NCBI GenBank assembly: GCA_945875085.1
Contig: CAMCJU010000051.1
Span: forward strand, 1-6,342
Source of the DNA: Candidatus Phycorickettsia trachydisci
GTDB taxonomy: Bacteria > Pseudomonadota > Alphaproteobacteria > Rickettsiales > Rickettsiaceae
Direction of reading: 5' to 3'
Length of the DNA: 6,342 nt
Position numbers and translations under genes: made by a program. The notes below the pieces were generated by a model. That model saw only the letters and a program-made list of their open reading frames with translations, was not told the DNA's origin and ran no database searches. This document shows, piece after piece, positions 1 through 6,274 of the stretch; within the stretch, counting starts at the first letter, position 1, and the number at the start of each line of letters is the position of its first letter.

Positions 1-879
1 CATGATGACGTTGCATTAGAAAGAATCATCAATACTCCTAAGCGCTCTATAGGACAAGTTACTGCCTCTAGCATTAGGCAACATGCTATCGATAATAATT
101 TGTCTTTATTTGCCAGTATCAAGGATTTATTGCAGCAAGGAAAATTTAGCAAAAAGGTAAGCGCTGAATTAACATCTTTCATCGATTATTTAATCAAATG
201 GCAAAAAGACTTTCAAAGCCTTGCCCCATCAGCAGCGGTCCAAAAAGTCTTAGATGAATCTGGATACACCTCGATGCTAAATAAGAATATTTTTGAACAT
301 CAAAAAATTGATAACATAAAAGAGCTACTTAAAGCAATCTCAGATCACTCAAGTATCGATGAATTTCTCAGCTATATATCTTTGGTAAATAACAAGGAAA
401 GCAAAGAAGATGAGCAAAAAAATGCAGTTAGAATCATGACCGTGCACGCGGCAAAAGGCTTGGAATTTGATACTGTCTTTCTGCCAAATTGGTCTGAAGG
501 CGTTCTGCCCAGCCCAAAAGCTTTAAGCCAGACTAATCCTTTAACTCTGGAAGAAGAAAGACGCATAGCATATGTTGGCATTACCAGGGCAAAAAACGCT
601 TTATATATCAGCTATAGCACTTATGCAAAAACGCGCGAAAATTACTATATACCTCAAGATCCTTCAAGATTTATTGCAGAAATTACCCCTAACCTTATGA
701 TTAAAGAGAGTTATCCAAAAATGCAATATAGCGCAAGTTTACTACCAGGATCTAGAATAAATCACAAAGTTTTTGGATATGGCTTAATTATTAAGGTAGT
801 TGATGATGCAAAATATGAGATTGGCTTTAAAGAGCACGGCATTAAGCTGATACATAAAGATTTCCTTACTGCAGCGTAA
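1..879 (+). CDS. uvrD: UvrD/PcrA-type superfamily 1 DNA helicase, C-terminal part (5' end outside window)
   Basis: ATP-driven 3'-5' DNA helicase of the UvrD/PcrA/Rep family, acting in nucleotide-excision repair, mismatch repair and removal of proteins from DNA. The frame is open from base 1, so the 292 visible residues are only the C-terminal portion of a protein usually about 650-780 residues long. A TTG at 100 is internal, because the preceding codons already read as helicase (ALERIINTPKRSIGQVT, typical of domain 2A/2B). Helicase motif V region is at visible residues about 143-163 (RIMTVHAAKGLEFDTVFLP), and motif VI is at about 183-198 (EEERRIAYVGITRAK, with the arginine that contacts ATP). 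The end (about 250-289, GSRINHKVFGYGLI...YEIGFKEHGIKLIHKDF) matches the small Tudor-like C-terminal domain of UvrD/PcrA. The stretch between motif VI and that domain is short. The stop lies 7 bases before rsmA, suggesting one transcript. Helicase family is sure; uvrD rather than pcrA is a naming choice. Confidence 0.93.
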   Translation, partial: HDDVALERIINTPKRSIGQVTASSIRQHAIDNNLSLFASIKDLLQQGKFSKKVSAELTSFIDYLIKWQKDFQSLAPSAAVQKVLDESGYTSMLNKNIFEHQKIDNIKELLKAISDHSSIDEFLSYISLVNNKESKEDEQKNAVRIMTVHAAKGLEFDTVFLPNWSEGVLPSPKALSQTNPLTLEEERRIAYVGITRAKNALYISYSTYAKTRENYYIPQDPSRFIAEITPNLMIKESYPKMQYSASLLPGSRINHKVFGYGLIIKVVDDAKYEIGFKEHGIKLIHKDFLTAA

Positions 880-886
880 ATATTTT

Positions 887-1672
887 ATGTCTATAATAAA
901 AGCCAAAAAGTCCTTGGGGCAGCATTTTTTATGCGACAGAAATGTTTGCAGCTCTATAATCAATTCCTCCATTGCGATTCATGAGAAAGTTGTTGTCGAG
1001 ATTGGCCCTGGTTATGGCGCCTTAACATCGGAAATATTGGCTAAAAATCCTAAGCATTTATTTCTCATTGAAAAGGATCGCGATTTGGCGGCTCGTTTGC
1101 GCTTATTGCACGCTAACAATACTCAAGTAACATTAATTCAAGGCGATGCTTTGTACGTTAGTCTAAGTAGCCTGAGCGATGAAAAGGTAGTTATTATTTC
1201 GAACTTGCCGTTTAATATTGGCACGAAGTTATTAAAGAATTGGCTGTGCAATGAAAGAGAGCAAATTTATCACTTGACCCTGATGATGCAAAAAGAAGTC
1301 GCCGACAGAGTTTGCGCGCCTGTTGGAGATAAGGACTACGGACGCTTGAGTATTTTATGTCAATTCTTAGCAAAGACAGAGAAAAGTTTTGACGTGCCCA
1401 AAGAAGCTTTTTTACCTCAGCCCAAAGTTACTTCCTCAATACTGCAAATCACTCCTTTTACCAAAACTGTCAATTTAGAAGAATTTAATTTATTACAAGA
1501 GATTTTGCGAGCAGCTTTTTCGCTTAAGAGGAAAGCTATAAAAACATCTCTAAAAGCATTTTTATCTAGTCAAGATTTTCTTACAATAGGCATACCATGC
1601 TCTGAGATACCTAGAAAATTAACTATTGAAGATTTTCTAAAAATAGTTAGCTTTAAGATCAAACAAGATTAA
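887..1672 (+). CDS. rsmA: 16S rRNA (adenine(1518)-N6/adenine(1519)-N6)-dimethyltransferase
   Basis: RsmA (KsgA) uses S-adenosylmethionine to dimethylate two adjacent adenines in the 3'-terminal hairpin of 16S rRNA, a late step in small-subunit assembly; its loss gives kasugamycin resistance. The 261 residues are the normal family length. The N-terminus AKKSLGQHFL (residues 6-15) is the usual opening. SAM motif I is at 38-47 (EIGPGYGALT), the ribose-binding acidic segment at 61-64 (IEKD), GDAL at 86-89, and the catalytic motif at 106-109 as NLPF, where NLPY is more common; Phe is an accepted variant. MMQKEVADR (133-141), FLPQPKVTSS (175-184) and the basic helix AAFSLKRKAIKTSLK (209-223) complete the signature. 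No clear Shine-Dalgarno precedes the ATG; with the uvrD stop only 7 bases upstream, translational coupling is likely. The last 14 bases overlap the convergent flhA 3' end, so no terminator fits between them. Confidence 0.97.
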   Translation: MSIIKAKKSLGQHFLCDRNVCSSIINSSIAIHEKVVVEIGPGYGALTSEILAKNPKHLFLIEKDRDLAARLRLLHANNTQVTLIQGDALYVSLSSLSDEKVVIISNLPFNIGTKLLKNWLCNEREQIYHLTLMMQKEVADRVCAPVGDKDYGRLSILCQFLAKTEKSFDVPKEAFLPQPKVTSSILQITPFTKTVNLEEFNLLQEILRAAFSLKRKAIKTSLKAFLSSQDFLTIGIPCSEIPRKLTIEDFLKIVSFKIKQD

Positions 1673-3725
1673 ATGTTTGCACGGTAACTTTCTTATATAG
1701 CTCATCTTGCGATATTACTGATATCCCCGGTCTAAACTTGGCAATTATCGCTCTAACAAAAGGTCTTACCTTGCTAGTTGTTATTAAAACCGGTATACGG
1801 CCTATCTTGCCTTGTTCGCCATAGACTTTATCAAATCTATTGATAAAGTCATCTACCCTAGATGGCGGCATCGACAGCTGCTGATCTTGCCCGACGGTGA
1901 TTAAACATTCGCTAAAAGCCTTCTCCCATTCATATGACAAGTAAACAGCTGGAATAAAACCTTCATTGTTTACCAAATTATTTGAAATTTGCCTGGAGAG
2001 TTTTTGCCTGACGATCTCAACAATATCGGCAAGGCTTTTGCTACTTTCTATAGCGCTATATATACCCTCTAATATACTAGGTAGGTCCCTTATGGAAATC
2101 ATTTCTTCTAGCAAGCTATGGAGCACTTTTTGAATCAAGCCTACTGTTACTTTATCTGGAACAAGCTCTTTTAATAACTTTTTATGCTCATCGCCTATTT
2201 CATCGAGTAATTTTTGTGTTTCGCCATAAGACAGCAATTCTGTAATATTTTCCCTGATAACCTCAGTCAGGTTAGTAATTAAGACAGCAGATGGGTCAAT
2301 TACGGTATAATTGTAAAAATTAGCTTCCTCGCGATGACTCTCATCGACCCATTTTGCATCTAGTCCAAAGGTTGGCTCCTTGACTTTGTCGCCCGGAAGA
2401 TTAATCTCCCCTCCTGATGGATTTAGCACAAGAATTTTATTAATAAAAATATCAGCCTTGGAAGCGACAATTTCTTTGATCTTAATTTGATAACTACTTT
2501 GCTCAAGATGAATATTATCGTTGATTTTAACTGATGGAATTACAAAGCCGTAGTCTTTAATCATTTGTTTGCGCAAAGACTTAATTTGGTCAATAATTCT
2601 AGGGCCTCTTGTCGTACTTACTAATGGCAGCAAGCCATAGCCCAGCTCGACAATAATAGGATCTATAGCCAAGCCTCTAGCCAATGTGTCTTGAGGCATA
2701 GCTTTTTGCTGTTCTTCCAGAGCTTTGCTTGTCTTGGCTTGTTTAGCATCAGCTTCTTGTTTTTTCTCTAAAAGATACGCCATACCAGCAGACATAACTG
2801 CTAAAATCGCAAATGGCGTAAAGGGCAAGCCGGGCACCAGCGACATCAAGCTTGTTACAAACGCGCTGAGCCATAATGCCTTGGGATATTGGCCTAGCTG
2901 GCCAAAAAGAGCTCGATCTGCAGATCCTATTGAGCCAGATTTAGTTACCAGCAAACCTGCAGATAACGATACTATCAATGAAGGAATCTGACTAACTAAC
3001 CCGTCACCAATGGTCAGCATACTATAGGTCTGAACAGCTTTGTCGAAAGTTAAGTCACGCTGCAATATTCCTATTATAATTCCACCAACAAGGTTAATAA
3101 AAGTAATTATAAGGCCGGCAATTGCATCGCCCCGAACAAACTTGTTTGCGCCATCCATAGCACCATAAAAGCTGCTTTCATCTTCTAAAACTTTACGCCT
3201 AGACCTGGCATCCTCTTCATTAATAAGCCCAGAGGAAAGATCTGCATCAATTGCCATCTGCTTACCAGGCATAGAATCTAAGCTAAATCTTGCTGCCACT
3301 TCAGCTATCCTGCCAGATCCTTTGGTAATAACAATAAAGTTAATAATTGTCAGAATCATAAATACTATAATTCCTATTACCACATTGTTTTGCATCACAA
3401 AGTGACCAAATGCCTCAATGACGTTGCCAGCAGCGCTAGTTCCCTTGTGACCTTCGCCGAGAATAAGGCGAGTCGATGCAATATTCAAGGAAAGGCGAAT
3501 CATCGTCGTGACAAGCAGTATTGTTGGAAATACGCTAAGCTCCAATGGCTTTTCAATAAACAATGTGGTCATCAAAATAAGAATTGATGTCGTTATCGAA
3601 AACGCCAGTAAAATATCCAACAAAACTTTTGGCACTGGAAATATCAGCACCATAAGGATGCCTATTACTCCAATAGCCAGAGCTACATCAGTGTGTTTGG
3701 TAATTTTTTTTAATATATCTAACAT
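1659..3725 (-). CDS. flhA: Flagellar biosynthesis protein FlhA (type III export gate)
   Basis: FlhA is an inner-membrane protein at the base of the flagellum. Its nonamer forms the export gate that couples proton motive force to secretion of rod, hook and filament subunits, and its cytosolic ring docks chaperone-substrate complexes. From the ATG at 3725 the product is 688 residues, normal for the family. About eight hydrophobic segments can be seen (roughly 15-32, 34-57, 63-84, 115-134, 201-221, 237-260, 283-301, 302-321). The FHIPEP signature RFSLDSMPGKQMAIDADL is at 146-163, and the conserved FVRGDAIAG with its functional Asp is at about 196-204. The soluble domain runs from about 335 to the end. 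A TTG at 3743 would add six residues (MLKNDC), but I prefer the ATG giving MLDILKK; neither has a strong Shine-Dalgarno. IEAFGHFVM and VITKGSGRIAEVAARF mark flagellar FlhA rather than virulence SctV. No other flagellar gene is in the window. The stop overlaps rsmA tail to tail. Confidence 0.95.
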   Translation of the reverse strand: MLDILKKITKHTDVALAIGVIGILMVLIFPVPKVLLDILLAFSITTSILILMTTLFIEKPLELSVFPTILLVTTMIRLSLNIASTRLILGEGHKGTSAAGNVIEAFGHFVMQNNVVIGIIVFMILTIINFIVITKGSGRIAEVAARFSLDSMPGKQMAIDADLSSGLINEEDARSRRKVLEDESSFYGAMDGANKFVRGDAIAGLIITFINLVGGIIIGILQRDLTFDKAVQTYSMLTIGDGLVSQIPSLIVSLSAGLLVTKSGSIGSADRALFGQLGQYPKALWLSAFVTSLMSLVPGLPFTPFAILAVMSAGMAYLLEKKQEADAKQAKTSKALEEQQKAMPQDTLARGLAIDPIIVELGYGLLPLVSTTRGPRIIDQIKSLRKQMIKDYGFVIPSVKINDNIHLEQSSYQIKIKEIVASKADIFINKILVLNPSGGEINLPGDKVKEPTFGLDAKWVDESHREEANFYNYTVIDPSAVLITNLTEVIRENITELLSYGETQKLLDEIGDEHKKLLKELVPDKVTVGLIQKVLHSLLEEMISIRDLPSILEGIYSAIESSKSLADIVEIVRQKLSRQISNNLVNNEGFIPAVYLSYEWEKAFSECLITVGQDQQLSMPPSRVDDFINRFDKVYGEQGKIGRIPVLITTSKVRPFVRAIIAKFRPGISVISQDELYKKVTVQTFNLV

Positions 3726-3906
3726 GCAATCATTTTTCAGCAATATCTAAGCTATAAGCATACTACACTTCCTTAATTTCTGCAAAGCTCCATCAATAGC
3801 TGTATCTAATTTATTTATTTTAAGAAAGTCATGACTTGTATTTTTACCATCATATATCTCTAAAAAGTAGTTGTTTGAATGCTCTGGTCAAGTAAGAAAA
3901 CCTCTA

Positions 3907-4548
3907 CTACCCAAGCATACGATCAGCAGGCAGCGGCAAAAGATTGTGTTTTGCATTTAGCATCTCGACATAACAGCTGGCAGAGCAACGCAAAGCTAAG
4001 GATTTAGATCTCGAGCCTTCTTTTTTTCTCAATTTTAGCCTTGTAAGCAACTCTTGGCTCTCATCGTGTAAATACTCCAGCTTGACCTTGGTATGGCCTT
4101 TATCTTTAAAGTTAAGCTTTTCTGCTGCCGCCTCAGATACATCGAGCACTCTATTTCTATAAAACGGACCTCTGTCATTTACCATAAGGATTAAGGACTT
4201 ATTATTAGCAAGATTAGTAACCTTAATGATAGATGGCATAGGCAGCTTGGGGTGAGCTGCGGTAAGTAAATATTTATTAAACGTATCGCCATTGGCGGTT
4301 TTCTTTTTATGATCATTCTTTCCATACCAAGAAGCTATGCCAACTTCTGTAGATTTAAGCTTAGGCGTGGGCTGTGGATAATAAGTAACAGATTTAATCT
4401 GATATGGCTTGCCTACTTTATAATGTCCTTGATATTTTGTAGATTCATCTGCATGAAACTGCGAATTACTACCACCGCAATAACAAAGCAAACAATTGAG
4501 CAAAATTATCAAATACCCAGAAATGTAGGCGCAGTTTAATTTATTCAT
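3907..4548 (-). CDS. rlpA: RlpA-like septal-ring / peptidoglycan-acting double-psi beta-barrel protein
   Basis: RlpA proteins are envelope proteins with a double-psi beta-barrel; characterised members are lytic transglycosylases that cleave glycan strands lacking stem peptides at the septum. The 213-residue product begins with a signal-like segment (residues 4-24). The possible lipobox is L-C-Y-C24, with Tyr before the Cys, which is a poor match, so lipidation is uncertain. KVGKPYQIKSVTYYPQP (45-61) leading into EVGIASWYG (68-76) is the alphaproteobacterial RlpA layout. The barrel spans about 68-160, including TANGDTF (84-90), LTAAHPKLPMPS (95-106) and VNDRGPF (123-129). His99 and Asp125 are at the expected conserved positions, but position 88 is Asp where Glu is usual. 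The 50-residue basic tail after the barrel has no recognisable SPOR domain, unlike E. coli RlpA. The start is the only sensible ATG, with a weak ribosome site. It is divergent from murA across a 257-base spacer. Confidence 0.9.
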   Translation of the reverse strand: MNKLNCAYISGYLIILLNCLLCYCGGSNSQFHADESTKYQGHYKVGKPYQIKSVTYYPQPTPKLKSTEVGIASWYGKNDHKKKTANGDTFNKYLLTAAHPKLPMPSIIKVTNLANNKSLILMVNDRGPFYRNRVLDVSEAAAEKLNFKDKGHTKVKLEYLHDESQELLTRLKLRKKEGSRSKSLALRCSASCYVEMLNAKHNLLPLPADRMLG

Positions 4549-4577
4549 TCAAATCAACACTCTTTAATATATTAGGA

Positions 4578-4606
4578 ATTTTATGGATTTTATGTTATAA
4601 AGTAAA
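4578..4606 (-). promoter_or_regulatory. Candidate sigma-70-type promoter for rlpA
   Basis: On the minus strand a -35-like TTTACT (plus positions 4601-4606, 4 of 6 to consensus) is followed after exactly 17 bases by a -10-like TAAAAT (4578-4583, 5 of 6). A start about 7 bases further on would give a leader of roughly 20-25 bases before the rlpA ATG. The region is very AT-rich, so a chance match is possible. Confidence 0.35.
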
Positions 4607-4658
4607 AGAAATTCTTGTACTGAAGGCAACAAAGCCTGATTTTTAGGAAAATTCACAA

Positions 4659-4674
4659 TTTTATCTAGATAAAA
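4659..4674. promoter_or_regulatory. Perfect 16-bp palindrome, possible operator between rlpA and murA
   Basis: TTTTATCT is followed directly by its exact reverse complement AGATAAAA, with no spacer. The site sits in the middle of the divergent spacer, about 110 bases before the rlpA start and about 130 before murA, where a dimeric regulator could act on either gene. With no loop it is more natural as a protein-binding site than as an RNA hairpin. No regulator is identified. Confidence 0.35.
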
Positions 4675-4688
4675 ACTTGAAAACTTGA
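4673..4688. repeat. Tandem duplicate of the 8-mer AAACTTGA
   Basis: Two adjoining perfect copies of AAACTTGA (4673-4680 and 4681-4688) start at the right edge of the 16-bp palindrome. The second half of each unit contains a TTGA core; TTGAAA at 4677-4682 could serve as a -35 for murA, but no good -10 is spaced from it. Confidence 0.5.
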
Positions 4689-4700
4689 GATAAAAAAAAT

Positions 4701-4719
4701 TTTAAGTGGAACACTTTAA
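4701..4719. repeat. Short inverted repeat AAGTG-GAA-CACTT with flanking TTT/TAA
   Basis: A five-base stem (4704-4708 with 4712-4716) around a GAA spacer is extended by two more pairs after one T-T mismatch. No T-run follows, so this is not a convincing terminator. It may be a third dyad-type binding site in the rlpA-murA spacer. Confidence 0.35.
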
Positions 4720-4725
4720 GGCGAG

Positions 4726-4750
4726 AAATATCAAACTTAAATATCAAACT
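4726..4750. repeat. Two perfect 12-bp direct repeats (AAATATCAAACT) with 13-bp period
   Basis: Copies at 4726-4737 and 4739-4750 are separated by one T. They lie 55-80 bases before the murA ATG and just upstream of the TATATAAAT segment at 4765-4773, which is the most -10-like stretch before murA. This placement suits a regulator bound in tandem near the murA promoter. The two copies are exact, but the function is inferred. Confidence 0.5.
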
Positions 4751-4784
4751 ATCGTGTTCTTCTATATATAAATAATACATCATA

Positions 4785-4790
4785 CTGGAG
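4785..4790 (+). promoter_or_regulatory. Probable ribosome-binding site of murA (CTGGAG)
   Basis: TGGAG ends at 4790 and is the only purine-rich Shine-Dalgarno-like element before murA. Its 15-base distance to the ATG at 4806 is longer than the usual 5-10. The ATG is nevertheless supported, because the protein aligns with MurA from its first residue and no in-frame ATG, GTG or TTG was seen closer to this site. Confidence 0.4.
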
Positions 4791-4805
4791 CAAAAGTCAA
4801 TATTT

Positions 4806-6122
4806 ATGGATGCATTGATAATTAAGGGGCCTCAAAGCCTATTTGGCCAGCTAGAGATTAACGGCGCTAAAAATGGCGTCCTGCCATTGATGGTATGCGC
4901 TTTGCTAACGCAAGGCAATTTACGCCTGTCAAATGTGCCGATTTTAACCGACATGCTGACAATGATCGAGCTGCTGGAAAACTACGGAGCAGATGTGCAG
5001 CTTGATAAAAAAAACAGAATCATTGATATTAACTGCCGGCATATTAATAATTTTAATGCCCCAAGTAACATTGCATGCAAAATGAGAGCCTCAATTTGGA
5101 CTCTAGCCCCGATACTAGTAAAGTTTGGACGCGCCAACATAGCACTGCCTGGAGGATGTAATTTATCAGCAACGGGTGCAAGGCATATCGATCTGCACAC
5201 CTCTTTACTTGAAAAAATGGGGGCAAGATTTAATTATGAAGATGGATATATTCACGCAAGTATAAACGGCAAGCTAAAAGCAGCTGATTTTAATTTTGAC
5301 AAAATTTCTGTTGGCGCTACGATTAACGCAATACTGGCGGCCATTCTAGCCCAAGGGGTATCGAATTTTACCAATTGCGCCATAGAGCCAGAAATCACAG
5401 ATATGTGCCATTGTTTAGTCAAAATGGGGGCGCAAATAGGCGGCATTGGTACGCGAGAATTAACAATTTATGGCCCAAAAGAATTAACAGGCACAACTCA
5501 CCGGGTCATTCCCGATAGAATAGAGGCGGGAACCTATCTAATTATGGCGGCAATTACTAAAGGGGCCGTGAAAATTAATGGAATTAATAAAGAGATGCTT
5601 CAGGCTTTGTGCGATAAGCTTGAGCTTGCTGGCAATAAGCTAAGCTTTTTTCAAGATAGCATCGCGCTGGAATCTGGCGGGACTTTTGATGGCTTAACTA
5701 TTGACACGCAGCCTTTTCCCGGTTTTGTTACTGACCTGCAAGCGCAATTCATGAGCCTGATGTGTTTGGCAAATGGCACCTCTTACATATCTGAAAATAT
5801 ATACGATAACCGCTTTTCTCATGTTGCACAGCTTAACAAGATGGGAGCTAACATCACTATCAAGGATCACCTAGCTACCATCATTGGCGTGCCAAAATTA
5901 ATAGGCTCTAGGGTTTATGCATCTGACCTTCGGGCGTCGGTTTGCCTTGTGCTGGCAGGGCTTAGCGCGCATGGAATAACAATAATCAACAATGCTAAGC
6001 AGCTAAGCCGGGGATATGAAAACCTCATTGGCAAGCTTACTAGCTGCGGCATTAAAATTGAAGCAATCCAAACTGACGAGCCTGGAGTTTTCCATGAGGC
6101 AAGGGCCTATAGATATAGCTAA
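4806..6122 (+). CDS. murA: UDP-N-acetylglucosamine 1-carboxyvinyltransferase
   Basis: MurA transfers enolpyruvate from phosphoenolpyruvate to UDP-GlcNAc, the first committed step of peptidoglycan synthesis in the cytosol, and is the fosfomycin target. The 438 residues compare with about 420 for E. coli MurA; most of the excess is a C-terminal tail of about 15 residues. The fold is two inside-out alpha/beta domains. Visible key residues are Lys22-Asn23 in GAKN, Arg94 in MRAS, catalytic Cys118 in LPGGC (Cys115 of E. coli, which forms the PEP adduct and is attacked by fosfomycin), Asp310 in FVTDLQAQF (the general-base Asp305) and Arg402 in SRGYE (Arg397). By comparison with the usual LPGGC-x-I-GARPVDLH, the protein reads LPGGC-NLSAT-GARHIDLH, three residues longer in the loop after the cysteine. 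Cys at this site predicts fosfomycin sensitivity of the enzyme unless the insertion alters binding. It is divergent from rlpA and followed by a small hairpin. Confidence 0.97.
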   Translation: MDALIIKGPQSLFGQLEINGAKNGVLPLMVCALLTQGNLRLSNVPILTDMLTMIELLENYGADVQLDKKNRIIDINCRHINNFNAPSNIACKMRASIWTLAPILVKFGRANIALPGGCNLSATGARHIDLHTSLLEKMGARFNYEDGYIHASINGKLKAADFNFDKISVGATINAILAAILAQGVSNFTNCAIEPEITDMCHCLVKMGAQIGGIGTRELTIYGPKELTGTTHRVIPDRIEAGTYLIMAAITKGAVKINGINKEMLQALCDKLELAGNKLSFFQDSIALESGGTFDGLTIDTQPFPGFVTDLQAQFMSLMCLANGTSYISENIYDNRFSHVAQLNKMGANITIKDHLATIIGVPKLIGSRVYASDLRASVCLVLAGLSAHGITIINNAKQLSRGYENLIGKLTSCGIKIEAIQTDEPGVFHEARAYRYS

Positions 6123-6135
6123 ACAAACATGAAAA

Positions 6136-6151
6136 GCGCAGGTTGATGCGC
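6136..6151 (+). terminator. Small hairpin after murA, possible weak terminator
   Basis: GCGCA (6136-6140), loop GGTTGA, TGCGC (6147-6151) form a perfect five-pair stem 13 bases after the murA stop. It is followed by AGTAATATACTTT rather than a clean T-run, so intrinsic termination would be weak. Confidence 0.35.
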
Positions 6152-6274
6152 AGTAATATACTTTATTAAATGATTATTTGCGCAATGCCTTGGATCTATT
6201 TGCGACTAAGTTATTATTAAAGATGCATCTAAAAAAGACGGATATATATTTTTAACTTTAATTTATCGTAAGTG

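Noticed and set aside
100..102. TTG at 100 as the start of the helicase gene
   Set aside because: The frame is open to base 1, and the residues before the TTG match the helicase family, so the gene is cut by the window edge and does not start here.
2725..2991. Plus-strand frame of 88 codons opposite flhA (also a smaller one at 3508-3750)
   Set aside because: Both are shadows of a well-supported conserved gene on the other strand, with no family signal of their own.
3870..3891. Minus-strand TTGACC (plus 3886-3891) as a -35 for flhA
   Set aside because: The hexamer is good, but the best -10 at proper spacing is a poor TACTTT, and the leader would be over 100 bases.
4309..4539. Plus-strand frame of 76 codons opposite the rlpA N-terminal part
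   Set aside because: It is antisense to a conserved gene, and its composition follows from the rlpA signal-peptide codons.
4624..4644. AGGC-AACAAA-GCCT hairpin followed by GATTTTT, terminator-like on the plus strand
   Set aside because: The stem has only four pairs and no gene on the plus strand upstream needs a terminator here.
4548..4646. Plus-strand open frame without a start across the rlpA-murA spacer, ending with a lysine-rich stretch and TAG at 4644-4646
   Set aside because: There is no ATG, GTG or TTG start and no ribosome site, and it runs through the promoter region. Chance frames of about 30 codons are expected here.
4702..4740. TTAA motifs as CtrA-type sites (TTAA-N7-TTAA) before murA
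   Set aside because: The gaps between TTAA copies are 10 and 17 bases, not 7.
4982..5446. Minus-strand frames inside murA (4982-5200 and 5252-5446)
   Set aside because: murA is intact and conserved through this stretch. The antisense frames have no domain or ribosome-site support.
6221..6230. AGATGCATCT 10-bp palindrome between murA and the IS end
   Set aside because: It has no loop, no properly placed T-run in either direction, and is short enough to occur by chance.
6157..6252. Plus-strand open frame of 31 codons after murA
   Set aside because: It has no ATG near the beginning and no ribosome site, it is short, and nothing in it is recognisable.
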